Positions 1-11,149 of a stretch of 64,000 bases of DNA are shown in pieces. The DNA is from Symsagittifera roscoffensis (lineage: Eukaryota; Xenacoelomorpha; Acoela; Convolutidae). Position numbers and translations under genes: made by a program. Position 1 is the first letter of the stretch, and each line of letters opens with the position of its first letter. Location of the stretch: assembly GCF_963678635.1 (NCBI RefSeq), contig NC_087062.1:45276395-45340394 (forward strand), written 5' to 3'. The notes beneath the pieces were generated by a model. The model did no database searches and was not told where the DNA came from. It saw only the letters and a list, made by a program, of their open reading frames with translations.

Positions 1-428
1 AGATTTCGCTGTCATTGTTTTCTTAGAATACGAAATATGACTGATACCATTTTGATATGATACCTGACCCCTTGGAAACTAAGAACTCTGCGAGTTGCCT
101 GAATATGATCAGAAAAAATATTTCTTCGTTTTACTAACGTCGTTGTCAAATTTCGTTACAAGCAATTGTATTTAAAAAATTTAATTTCATTAGGTAAAGT
201 TTTGTTTGAGACACTTCAAACTTATATAAACACTTCAATTGTACAAAAATTACATACATATTTAATTCATATCATTCATTAGCGAAGTTTCTGTAGATGT
301 CTTCTCCAGATTGCAGCGAGCTTATAAAAGTTATATAAGATTTAAAAAATACACTCATGTGTTTCCGGCTGTTTCATCATTTTTTATGAAAGCGGCTTTA
401 AGCTCAATTCAAAGATTTAAGTATCAAT

Positions 429-728
429 TTAAAATTGAGTTTCTACTTTTTCATCTTTATAAGATGAAGCTTTGTTCGCCTGTCGTTTGAACGCGGGATT
501 TGTGACAAGAATCATGACCAGCAACACAAACACGCCAGTGAAGACGGCAAAGAAGTTTGAGATGGTTCCCCAAGCAGGATATTCTGTGTATCGTTTTCCC
601 GTGGTCCGCTCCACAAAAGAATTTATGCGCGTGAGGCCAGTCATGACTGTTACAAAAGCCAAGATGAAGGTAGCTGCTCCCAGAAATCGGTGCAATGGCA
701 ACATTTTTGCCTTCACACTTTCAGAGAG
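429..728 (-). CDS. Cytochrome b561 exon 3 (helices 5-6, stop)
   Basis: Begins after a TTTTTCTAG acceptor and ends at the TAA at 431-429. It encodes the fourth heme histidine (LPLHRFLG), helix 5, a loop with ERTTGKRY, helix 6 and a short polar cytoplasmic tail of about 24 residues rich in Lys and Glu. No lysosomal or YXX-phi sorting motif is obvious in the tail. Confidence 0.88.
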   Translation of the reverse strand, partial: LSESVKAKMLPLHRFLGAATFILAFVTVMTGLTRINSFVERTTGKRYTEYPAWGTISNFFAVFTGVFVLLVMILVTNPAFKRQANKASSYKDEKVETQF

Positions 729-3531
729 CTAGAAAAATTACCTTGAAGAAAAAATGATCATTTTGACATTTGAAGTCAAATTTATCAATTTTGAAATCAA
801 ATTTAACTTTAAACAATCACAAGTGATTTATTTAGAGACCTTTCAATTTCTTAAAGTTACGAATCAATTTTTTGAAGCCAACATTTTAAAAACATAAATT
901 TTGTCGGCTTAAAAAATGTGTTGTGGAAAACCCAACAAGCAAAAATGGCTAGTTTGAAAGGATTATGCAGTTTATCAGTGGATAGCGAAAACTGTATGTG
1001 AGTTCCGCAATTTGTGACTGGCTCGGCGTCGCATCTGCAACGAAAATGCGGATCCCGCAAACAAAACTTGGACTCAGCAGAAAAATGCAGTACTCCCGGG
1101 TGTTGCTGATGTTGATGAGTTCCTTAAACTATTCTGCTAGAGCAAGATTTGGAGTGAGTGCACTGTGTTTTAACCATTAGTTTCTAGGATTCTGCAAAAG
1201 CCAAGAAAACCATAAAGAGAAAAGAAAAACAATCTTTTTAATAGTTAACCAGCCAGAGCCCTAACTCGAAGGTTAAATATTTATGGTTAACTAAGTCATG
1301 GCTATCCTACAAGCGCTCATCTTGTAAATAGCAGTGCACGTGCGATTAAAACCCGCAATCATATGATTGCAGGGCGCCAGCGCTAACGATGCGCCACAAA
1401 ACCACAATCTTGTTGCGGATGTCGCAAAAGTGTCTTCCAAATTAAACCAAAAATTACAATATGCATTTCACTTTTTGTATCAGATTTGATGCTTGTCTGA
1501 TGCTTAAGTCAAAATTGCTGCCAAACTCTGATGTTTGAACAAAAGAATTTTATAAAGCACGATGAGACGTTATTTAAATTAATTTTACCACCGGTGTGAC
1601 AAATGCGACCACTCCAAATGCGTACTGGATGAAAAATAGGGCGATGGTGGCTGCCCCGTACCAGGAGTGGGAGCTGTACATGGGGTTGTTGCCGAAAACA
1701 ATCTTCCTCCGTGCCACAGTGTAGGTCCCCAGACAGATGAAGAGGATTGCAAGAGCATGGACAAATCCGTGCAATAGCTTGACAATCAGTTTCGGAATCT
1801 AAAACGCAATAAACCAAAATCTACCAATCTGCAGCTGCTTTAAATCACTGCAGCTGTTGCCCAATGCCAAAGTGAAAAATAATCAAGGCCACAATTAATT
1901 ATTCTGTAAACTAGCACTTGAGAGAACCACCGGCAAGACTTGAGAGGCTTAAAAATAGTTGCTCATCAATTTGCCCTTACTCGAAATGATTTAAAATTGA
2001 AGGGGAATATGAGCCTCTTTCAAACAAACATAAACCTGGGGGCAGATCCCCAATTTTCTTGAGGGGCGGCGCCCGAACTGAAATTTCATGCATAATAATC
2101 GATTTTATTGGATTTTCATTGTCAGTTTCTACAAAATAACAAAAATAATCGATTATAATCGATTGAAAATGGATTATAATGATAATATTTTTTAAGCAAT
2201 AAAATCCCAATATAATCGATTATAATCGATTATAATCGATTATTTTTTAAAAAATAATAATCCATTTTAATCGATTATAATGGATTATAATCTATTTATT
2301 CAAATCTTTTTGTGTGTTGTTTTCATTTTTTCATAATTTTGTTAAATTATAGTTAGTTATTTTGTTCTGTTGCTTAATTTCATTTTTTCGTATTTTCAAT
2401 CGAGTTATTATCAATTGAGTTACTACAGTTAGATTAAGATGTCCCCTAACTAGAAAGAGAGGGGGTACGCCGTGGTTGGGGGTACGTCGTGGTTGGTGGA
2501 TACGTGGGGGATGAGGGTACGTGAGGGGGGTACGTCGTGGGTTTGGGGGGATACGTGGGGGGGATGGGGGTACGTCGTGGGTTTGGGGGTACGTTGGGGT
2601 GCGTGAGGAGCTGGTCAAAAGTGCTGTTTTTGGGCACTTTTTGGAAAATTATTACATATTGGCCGCCCCTAGATGAACGTGTTCGTTCAAGTTTTGCAGA
2701 AAGTTGCAAAAATTAGAGTCATTAATTACAAAATTTAATCAATTTTCATGGAATTTAAGTACAAAAAAAATCCATTATATTGAATACAAAAATGGATTAT
2801 AATCGATTATAATGAATTATAATTGATTTAAATTTTTCCAAAAAATTCGATTATAATCGATTAAAAATCGATTACGTGGTCTAAATTTGACATGATAATC
2901 GATTATATAGACAACATTTTAGTCAACAAAAATCCATTATAATCGATTATTACCCATGAACTTTTGGTGCGGGCGAGTGCGGATTTTCAAAAAGTTTCCG
3001 ATACTTTCGACGACCTTTTTTGTCTAAATTTTTTTTGCTGAGGTCTCCCAATTCACTATTAAAACGCCGTTTTGGGCACTTTTTGGGAGGTTTTCACCAA
3101 AAGTTGCTTTTTTTGGCGTGCGCTTTATAGGCCGGCGGTCAAAATGGATTCCGTAAAAAAACCCAAAAAAGGCCTGTAGATGCTCAGTGAATCGAGCCAC
3201 TGCACAAAACCATTTTCAAATTTTTTTGCTCGAGTTTCTTCGTTTAACGGTCAAAACTACCAACCTGGATTGTCCTGGTGAATCTGAAAACTATATTTGA
3301 GTTGCCGAAGAGAAAGATCATGCCAATATACATGAAGATGGGATGATAGGAGAAGAGAGCTGAGTCATCTTTATCGAATGAATATCCCTCGTAGTACTCG
3401 TTCAACCAGTCGACGAGTAGGACCAAACTGATGATACCGCAAACTTCAGCCAGTATAACCAAAACTATCATCAATCGATTGCCCCCCACAAAAGTTTCTG
3501 CTGATGTCATGTCGTTTCTTTGCTCAGGCAT
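429..3531 (-). CDS. Cytochrome b561 family transmembrane oxidoreductase (three-exon gene)
   Basis: Exons 3531-3265, 1798-1589 and 728-429 join in phase 0 to give 258 residues, the usual length for this family (about 230-270). Six hydrophobic helices are visible, two per exon. Four histidines sit where the two b-type hemes are bound: SYHPIFM (exon 1), KLLHGFVHA and SSHSWYG (exon 2), and LPLHRFLG (exon 3). The family carries electrons across vesicle, lysosome or plasma membranes, using ascorbate as donor to reduce monodehydroascorbate or ferric iron. Splice sites are CAG|GTTGGT, GTG|GTAAAA and acceptors after TTTTAG and TTTCTAG. The start is the ATG at 3531; the next in-frame Met is only seven codons later. 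A second copy of exon 1 lies upstream at 5772-5506. The exact paralogue (CYB561, CYBRD1 or CYB561A3 type) cannot be told. Confidence 0.9.
1230..1403 (-). repeat. tRNA-derived SINE-like element in b561 intron 2
   Basis: On the minus strand, 1403 to 1335 reads like a tRNA half. A box-A-like TGGCGCATCGTTAGCGC is followed about 30 bases later by a box-B-like GGGTTTTAATCGCAC. The region cannot be a working tRNA because the box B core is changed and no acceptor stem closes it. The body probably runs on to about 1230; the exact end is not clear. Confidence 0.4.
1589..1798 (-). CDS. Cytochrome b561 exon 2 (helices 3-4)
   Basis: 70 codons in phase 0 at both ends, between a TTGCGTTTTAG acceptor and a GTG|GTAAAA donor. 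It carries two heme-ligand histidines (LLHGFVHA in helix 3 and SSHSWYG before helix 4); the S-x-HSW-x-G signature is typical of the family. Exon GC content is clearly higher than in the flanking introns. Confidence 0.9.
2090..2300. repeat. Palindromic ATCGATTATA short-repeat tract
   Basis: Tandem and scattered copies of the self-complementary 10-mer TAATCGATTA and near variants (aatggattat, aatccattat). Related stretches lie at 2780-2955 and 5028-5195, at the left edge of each copy of the 2.2-kb duplication. The repeat reads the same on both strands and could form cruciforms. Confidence 0.8.
2455..2612 (+). repeat. G-rich minisatellite, potential G-quadruplex
   Basis: Imperfect repeats of GGGGGTACGTCGTGGGTTTG and shorter variants, with more than ten runs of three or more G on the plus strand. 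It lies in intron 1 of the b561 gene, about 650 bases downstream of exon 1. The complementary strand could be read as a Pro/Thr/Tyr-rich peptide (repeated TYPP), but this is a by-product of the repeat. Confidence 0.8.
3265..3531 (-). CDS. Cytochrome b561 exon 1 (helices 1-2), proximal copy
   Basis: 89 codons from ATG 3531 to the CAG|GTTGGT donor, phase 0. It encodes a short polar N-terminus, helix 1 (from about residue 19) and helix 2 with the first heme histidine (FSYHPIFMYIG). It is the copy nearest exon 2 and so the simplest partner for splicing. Confidence 0.85.
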
Positions 3532-4066
3532 GGCCTTGCGCGTTTTGCTTTCTTGCCGAAAAAGTTGTAAAAATGTTCGAAAGACAAAAAATCATTTGTG
3601 TATCCGCAATTGCCTTGTTCGTGCGCTGGTTATGCACTACCAAATATATCGGATTTCTCTGAAGAATTAATTTTTTTTTGTTTAAATTGATTTAAGAGCG
3701 AGGTTGGAAACAGAAAAGTGAATGTGATTTTAGATAGCTCAAATTAAACTCTGTCAACTTCAATGAATACGAAAAACCAAATGGTTTAGAATTTAGTTCA
3801 AAAGCTAAAGTCAAAAACTATTTATATCACAGGGGAGGCAGTGCATGTTTTAACACACCTTTCATTAAACCAAAAGAATAAAATCTAAATTCGAAAAATT
3901 GAACTTCACCAAGTAAAATGAGAGCTCAGCTCCCATCAGCAATGATTACAGCGCCAATCTCAGATAAAATTTTTTTACAGGACAAGGAAGGCAGTACAAA
4001 TTTCACCTCACCATTTCAAATCAAAAGAAAAAAATCAAAAAATGAAAAATTAAAGGTTGTACAGTA

Positions 4067-4798
4067 CAGTGCTGATTTAAATTATCCGGACAAAACGAAT
4101 AAAACTTGAATTTCCAAAGCGTTTTTCTCAATTTGGGTTAAGATTAGACGAAAAATGAAGTTACAAAAGTTGCTGAAAATGTTACCAGAATTAATATGGT
4201 GCCATTTTTTCTCCGAAATTCTCAACAAAAATTTTACCCCAAGAAGAGTCATTTTGGCTTTTTTCAAAAATTCAAGAATTACGCTGAAACTACTTTGTTA
4301 ATTGATAAAAAAATTATGGCACAGGAAGCCTCTTACGCAGCTCAACAAAGTTTAGGAAGAGTTAAATCTTCAAAAGTTTGCGCAAATTGTTTAAATTTTA
4401 TTTTTAAGCAAAAATTCTGGGTTTTATTTAGTAAAAATCACATTTATTGACTATCAAGTGAAAATTTTTTCTGTTATACTGGTTTTTGGAGATTTAATCC
4501 TTCATAGACTTTGTTGAACTGCGTAAGAGGCTTCCTGTGATATAATTTTTTTATCAATTAACAAAGTAGTTTCAGCGTAATTCTTGATTAATTGAATAAA
4601 GCCAAAATGACCCATTTTTGGGGTAAAATTTTTGTTGAGAATTTCGGAGAAAAAATGGCACCATATTAATTCTGGTAACCTTTTAAGCAATTGTTGTTAT
4701 GTTCATTTTTTTTCGTCTAATCTTAACCCAATTTGAGAAAAACGCGTTTGAAAATTGAAGTTTTGTTCGTTTTGTCCGGATAGTTTCAATCAGCACTT
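4067..4798. mobile_element. Palindromic pogo-like MITE, copy A
   Basis: About 730 bp with inverted arms of roughly 290 bases around a ~150-base loop. The left end reads CAGTGCTGATTT with ATTATCCGGACAAAACGA just inside. The right end is its imperfect complement. TA lies on both sides (4065-4066 and 4799-4800), matching TA target-site duplication. CAGT ends plus an internal ATTATCCGGA are typical of pogo/Tigger/Fot elements; there is no transposase, so it is non-autonomous. Confidence 0.7.
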
Positions 4799-5505
4799 TA
4801 TAATGAAAATTAAAATTGCATCACTTCAGATTAAAATTCAAAAAAATAAGACTACATGTATCAGGCGAAGACTTGAATTATTCGACTGACTTTAAGGTCT
4901 ATGGAGCAGTGTTCGCTTTAAAAAATTGATACATTTCTGAAATTTTTTTATTGTTAAGAATTTTTTTAATAACTAGACCACCCACACGCCATATGAAAAA
5001 AAAACAAAAAATCCGTTATATTGAATACAAAAATGGATTACAATCGATTATATTGGATTATAATTGATTTAAATTTTTCCAAAATAATCGATTATAATCG
5101 ATTAAAAATCGATTACGTGGTCTAAATTTGACATGATAATCGATTATATAGACAACATTTTAGTCAACGAAAATCCATTATAATCGATTATTACCCATGA
5201 AATTTTGGTGCGGGCGGGTGCGGATTTTCAAAAAGTTTCCGATACTTTCGACGACCTTTTTTGTCTAATTTTTTTTTGCTGAGGTCTCCCAATTCACTAT
5301 TAAAACGCCGTTTTGGGCACTTTTTGGGAGGTTTTCACCAAAAGTTGCTTTTTTTGGCGTGCGCTTTATAGGCCGGCGGTCAAAATGGATTCCGTAAAAA
5401 AACCCAAAAAAGGCCTGTAGATGCTCAGTGAATCGAGCCACTGCACAAAACCATTTTCAAATTTTTTCGCTCGAGTTTCTTCGTTTAACGGTCAAAACTA
5501 CCAAC

Positions 5506-5772
5506 CTGGATTGTCCTGGTGAATCTGAAAACTATATTTGAGTTGCCGAAGAGAAAGATCATGCCAATATACATGAAGATGGGATGATAGGAGAAGAGAG
5601 CTGAGTCATCTTTATCGAATGAATATCCCTCGTAGTACTCGTTCAACCAGTCGACGAGTAGGACCAAACTGATGATACCGCAAACTTCAGCCAGTATAAC
5701 CAAAACTATCATCAATCGATTGCCCCCCACAAAAGTTTCTGCTGATGTCATGTCGTTTCTTTGCTCAGGCAT
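5506..5772 (-). CDS. Second (distal) copy of cytochrome b561 exon 1
   Basis: Encodes the same 89 residues as 3531-3265, with start codon, first heme histidine and the CAG|GTTGGT donor intact. It could serve as an alternative first exon spliced to 1798, skipping the proximal copy, or be unused. There is no second copy of exons 2 and 3, so this is an exon and promoter duplication, not a whole-gene duplication. Confidence 0.7.
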
Positions 5773-6308
5773 GGCCTTGCGCGTTTTGCTTTCTTGCCGA
5801 AAAAGTTGTAAAAATGTTCGAAAGACAAAAAATCATTTGTATATCCGCAATTGCCTTGTTCGTGCGCTGGTTATGCACTACCAAATATATCGGATTTCTC
5901 TGAAGAATTAATTTTTTTTTTGTTTAAATTGATTTAAGAGCGAGGTTGGAAACAGAAAAGTGAATGTGATTTTAGATAGCTCAAATTAAATTCTGTCAAC
6001 TTCAATGAATACGAAAAACCAAATGGTTTAGAATTTAGTTCAAAAGCTAAAGTCAAAAACTATTTATATCACAGGGGAGGCAGTGCATGTTTTAACACAC
6101 CTTTCATTAAACCAAAAGATTAAAATCTAAATTCGAAAAATTGAATTTCACCAAGTAAAATGAGAGCTCAGCTCCCATCAGCAATGATTACAGCGCCAAT
6201 CTCAGATAAAATTTTTTTACAGGACAAGGAAGGCAGTACAAATTTCACCTCACCATTTCAAATCAAAAGAAAAAAATCAAAAAATGAAAAATTAAAGGTT
6301 GTACAGTA

Positions 6309-7042
6309 CAGTGCTGATTTAAATTATCCGGACAAATCGAATAAAACTTGAATTTTCAAACGCGTTTTTCGCAAATTGGGTTAAGATTAGACAAAAAATG
6401 AAGTTAACAAAAATTGCCTAAAATGTTACCAGAATTAATATGGTGCCATTTTTTCTCCGAAATTCTCAACAAAAATTTTACCCCAAAAAGAGTCATTTTG
6501 GCTTTTTTCAAAAATTCAAGAATTACGCTGAAACTACTTTGTTAATTGATAAAAAAATTATGGCACAGGAAGCCTCTTACGCAGCTCAACAAAGTTTAAG
6601 AACGGTTAAGTCTTCAAAAATTTGCGCAAATTGTTTAAATTTTAATTTAAAGCAAAAATTCTGGGTTTTATATAGTAAAAATCACATTTATTGACTATCA
6701 AGTGAAAATTGTTTCTGTTATACTGGTTTTTGGAGATTTAATCCTTCATAGACTTTGTTGAGCTGCGTAAGAGGCTTCCTGTGATATAATTTTTTTATCA
6801 ATTAACAAAATAATTTCAGCGTAATTCTTGATTAATTCTATGAAGCCAAAATGACCCATTTTTGGGGAAAAATTTTTGTTGAGAATTTCGGAGAAAAAAT
6901 GGCACCATATTAATTCTGGTAACCTTTTAAGCAATTGTTGTTATGTTCATTTTTTTTCGTCTAATCTTAACCCAATTTGAGAAAAACGCGTTTGAAAATT
7001 CAAGTTTTGTTCGTTTTGTCCGGATAATTTCAATCAGCACTG
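6309..7042. mobile_element. Palindromic pogo-like MITE, copy B
   Basis: Same element as copy A, carried by the 2.2-kb duplication. Here the right end keeps the full AATCAGCACTG complement and is followed by TA, which confirms the boundaries. The arms differ from copy A by small substitutions. Confidence 0.7.
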
Positions 7043-7243
7043 TATAATGAAAATTAAAATTGCATCACTTCAGATTAAAATTCAAAGAAAAATAAGACTA
7101 CATGTATCAGGCGAAGACTTGAATGATTCGACTGACTTTAAGGTCTATGGAGCAGTGTTCGCTTTAAAAAATTGATACATTTCTGATTTTTTTTTATTGT
7201 TAAGAATTTTTTTAATAACTAGACCACCCACACGCCATATGAA

Positions 7244-8029
7244 AAAAAAAACAAATAACAAATAGCAGCCATACAAAAAAAACAAATAACAGACTTCCTG
7301 TTTCAAGTTACGAGTTCTTGTTCACTGTCGTATTGCTGGTACTACGTTACTCTTATCGGCAGTTTAAAAAATTATTTGAACAAACGTTTTTTTTCGGATC
7401 GTACAACCTACCTTCCAGGTTTGAAATCTATATCTCTTCCAATACAAAAGTCAACAATAAAAACAATGACGCACAACAACATCAAACAATTTAATCAAAA
7501 TTGATTCAGTCAGAATACGATATCGAGTTGAAAGCGATTTTCCCCGAAAACTCAACAAAAAAATAAAGCTTTAAAGTTAGGCTATTGAGGTATGAGAAAC
7601 GGAAAAATTTTAACCATGAGCAAAACGATTTTCCGCTGCACCCTCCTTGTTTGAATGAACTTTTGTTATGTTTGTATCCTAAACAAAAAACATGTAAAAA
7701 GCAGGTCAGCCTAGGGTTCCACAATATATTGGATGGAAGCTATTTTAGCTAAACTCTAGAAAAAATGTAATAATCGAGTGTCTTTCCTGTTTTTCTTTTA
7801 TTTTTTCAACTTCATCTTTTTGTTGTTCAAGAGAAGCGTTTTTCGCTGGTCTTGAATAAAATGCAGACAGTATCAATTTTAGTAGTAAGATGATCTATCA
7901 AACTCATTTCTAGTTTGTGAACTCGACCTTTCTATCTCAAATTAATTTTTAAAACCAAATAAAGCGATAGTTAGGGTAGAAGGAGCAGCAAATTTCCTAG
8001 AGAGGAACACGTTTCAAGAATTTAGAAAT
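7244..8029. other. AT-rich intergenic stretch, no gene seen
   Basis: Runs of A and AACAAATA-type direct repeats near 7250-7300, then low-complexity sequence. Open frames here are short and show no family resemblance. The LINE relic begins around the right edge. Confidence 0.5.
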
Positions 8030-10250
8030 GCACAGCCTCTGAAAACCCAACTTCATACTGTCTCGATATTCTGTTGCAAACAAAAGTTGTTTCTAACAGC
8101 GGTTTACAAGTCGCCCAGCCTAGTGCACAAAATGAGAGTTTCCTTCAATCTTTATTGATTCAAATGTTTGAATTAAAATTGACACTGATGATAAACGTTT
8201 ATTAAGTGGAGACGTTAACATTGATGTATCTGCTGTGACTTAAAATAGACTGCAACTCCTTGAAAAAGTGGAACTGCTGAATTTCATTGTGATGTTTGGA
8301 CAAAATGACATCTTGTGTGTTACACAGAAAACTCAAAAAACCTTAGATTTGGCCTTTGAAGTTTTCCATTCGTCACTAAAAATATTGAACACGAAATCAC
8401 TGATCACTATGGTGTTGAAGTTGGCTTTATGTTTGGCCTCATAGAAGTCTGTGAAAAGAAAGATGTCAAAGCAGAAATTATGGAAAACTGAAAAAACAGG
8501 AATCGAAAATGGTGTTCAATTATTTTCTGCATACAAAAGTGATCAAAGTGAACTTGAAAGTAGTGAAAGTAGTATCGATGAAAAACGTGTGTTCAAGCAA
8601 CAGCATGTTCGAAGTGCTCTGGATGCAAATATACCATTGTCAGAAAGAAAGGCAAAAAAACTGGCTATCGAGTGATATTAAAAAAGCGAGTGCTATAAAA
8701 CGCCAACTTACGAAAAAAAACTGAGACCACAAACTGTCAAAGTCAGAAAAATAGTATTGGAAAGGAAAAGAAAAAGCTATAATGGCATTTTCTTTGAAAA
8801 CACTGAATAACCGAAGAAAAACTTCTTATGATTATGTGAAAGTAGTTGAAGGCAAAAATAAATCAAGAGTAAAAGTTGAAGAAAACTCTATAACTGCACC
8901 AGATATAAAGAACTATAGTCACAATCGGACCAAAAATTTTATATGAGTTTTCAGAAAAAAATTTTTAAATTGGGTTACAAATACAAATTCTTTCTTTCTA
9001 TCACAAATTGATGAGCTGGAAGCTTATGACACAATAAAACGAATAACCAACAAAGAAACTACAGATGACTTTGGTCTGTCAAACTACCTAATTAAAATAG
9101 TTAATCCGATTATAACAGCCCATTAGACCAGTATTTTTAGCGAGATATTTAGCAAAGCACTTTATCCCATATGTCTTAAAGCAGCAAAAGTAGTTTTCAA
9201 GTCACTTCCAAGCCCTATGGAGCTTTTTGTTAGTTCCTGTTATTGGAAAAAAATTTGCCGAAACAATTTACCTTTTTTTCAATATTTTTGACTTCTCAAG
9301 CAAAATGGTTTTTGCATGAAACGCTCTTCAGTTGTTGCTATTGTTGAAACTTTAGAGAGTCTTATTGAGAGCATAAACATCTGTAAATTTGCGCACTACA
9401 AACTCTTAGATCTATCTAAAGCTTTCGATAATGTTTACCATAATGTTTTTATTCACATGTGTCCTCTTTACAGGCTGAGAGGAGTTCCCTTAATTTTACT
9501 CAATCCTACCTCAGCAATAGTAACCAGTCTGTTTTCTATTCAAACAATTCGTTAACAAAAGAGAAGCTCCATTGTGGGTACCTCATGGTTCTGGTTTTGG
9601 TCCCTTGCCTTTTCTTATTAATATCACTGATCTTCCGTACATACTACATTACAGTGAATGTATTCTCTATGCCGATATCAATAAACATTTTGGAGCAATA
9701 AACGAAATTACAGAACTTAAAAAAGATTTGAAAATAAAATCAGACTGGATGAAAAATAATAAATTTGTATCAAACAAAAGAAAACACCGAAAAAGAATAC
9801 TAATGATAAAAAAAACCTTGAGAGAGAACTAAAAAACGAGCAAACTAAAAAGTGGAGCTAAATAACTGGGACGAGTTTTTGACTCAATTCTCAATTTCTC
9901 AACTCAGCTTTTCTCATTAGATTATACAATCAGTTATAGATTCAAAAATCAATATGGTGTTATAATATACGGAGCTGCCAACAAAACCACTTTAAGAAGT
10001 CTGCAAGTAGAACCAAGTTAAAAATTCATATTGGGTTTCGGCTAAAAACACAAGAAGAAAAGACAATAAAAAACGAGTGCGTTTGCTCAGTCAATGTATT
10101 ACACGTATACGAACGAAACAAATTACTCTCTAAAGTAATAAGACGAGACCATAAGAATGACGATGTGAACATTTTTGTTCACAAAAATAGAGTACGGCAG
10201 TTTACTCAATACCACTAGAAAATTAAAAGAACTGACAACAAAAAAAATAA
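8030..10250 (+). pseudogene. Degenerate LINE retrotransposon (endonuclease + reverse transcriptase)
   Basis: Pieces of a LINE polyprotein follow in order but in shifting frames. First is an apurinic-type endonuclease end (AVYKSPS near 8105; GDVNID near 8205; TQKTQKTLDLAF near 8330). Next is the pre-RT linker (KETTDDFGLSNYLIK near 9050, then ICLKAAKVVF near 9175). Then comes RT with LLDLSKAFDNVYHNV near 9400, QSYLSNSNQSVFY near 9510 and PHGSGFGPLPFLI near 9580. The catalytic YADD region has become YADIN near 9670. The tail YERNKLLSKVIRRDHK near 10110 matches the C-terminal region of CR1/Jockey-like LINEs. Many stops and frameshifts make it dead. The 5' end and any 3' tail are not defined. Confidence 0.85.
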
Positions 10251-10259
10251 CTTGAAATA

Positions 10260-11149
10260 ACAAAATTTTTTTATCTTTGTGAAAAATTAGTTTAAGAAAA
10301 ACATCCTTAAATACTTGAGGCCAAATAGTCTATATACAACCTTCTGCATAAATTCAGAGATACGTATAAATTGAGAGGGACTCTTTTTACAAATTGTTTC
10401 CTTGAAAAAGTTTCGAGAATTTTTTTTGAAAAAGATCATTTAGTCATAAAGCGTACACCCGAAAAACTTCTTTCAATTGAAATAAAACAAAAAATTTAAA
10501 AAACAATTTTCGTTTCTGAAAATTATTTGTTTTGCTAATTTTGTGTTTGTCTTTATTTTTGAAAAAAAAACGCATTAATAAGATGCAAGATAAGTGAACT
10601 AAAATTTTAAGAAGTTTCAATTTTTTCTTTAAATCTGATATCGTACATAGGTTAAACAATCAGTTCCATATGACATAGTATTTATTAGGAAACTATCAGC
10701 GGCGCTTCAACAGGATGAATCATCGTCTGCGTTTGCCCAAGTTGGTGCTCTTTCAATGATAAGTTTTCTAAACTGTTAGATTATTGCACAACTTGAAATA
10801 TATTTTTTAAAATCTTTTTCGATGAGCATTTTCTCAATTACTTCATTTTCATGTTTAAAAATTAGCCAAAATTGTGCCATCCCGTCATCAAATTTCATTA
10901 CACCAAGTTTATACTTTCAAAGAAAGTTGTCTATGTATCAAATAACAAGTGAAGCGTAGAAAAATTCAGGCCAAAAATTTTTGCCACCATAGTTTAATTT
11001 TTTTTTTACCACAAGAGCTTAAAAATTATCCTAAATAGTTCAATGGATTGGACAACTTATCAGTAGATTTTGCAGACACTTCTCAAGGTTTGATTTAAAT
11101 TGTTGTCCAAATTGTTGTTAATCTGTATAAATTTTCACAAACTCTCAAC
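10260..11149. other. AT-rich spacer between LINE and Ty3 array
   Basis: No convincing gene. The part from about 10,800 may be the far 3' end of the minus-strand Ty3 element, but only short scraps of frame are visible. No LTR-like direct repeat of the right-hand sequences is seen here. Confidence 0.4.

Larger units (their letters stand above)
2760..7243. repeat. Tandem duplication of ~2.24 kb containing b561 exon 1
   Basis: Copy A is about 2760-5000 and copy B about 5003-7243, offset 2,241 bases. Both hold the ATCGAT tract, b561 exon 1 with its upstream region, a palindromic MITE and an adjoining repeat ending in a (T)n-rich stretch. Exon 1 is identical at the protein level. The copies differ by scattered substitutions and short indels, mostly in the MITE arms, so they are not simple assembly echoes. 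Confidence 0.92.

Noticed and set aside
2446-2709. Pro/Tyr/Thr-rich peptide with repeated TYPP on the minus strand
   Set aside because: It is only the translation of the G-rich minisatellite, with no splice or start context.
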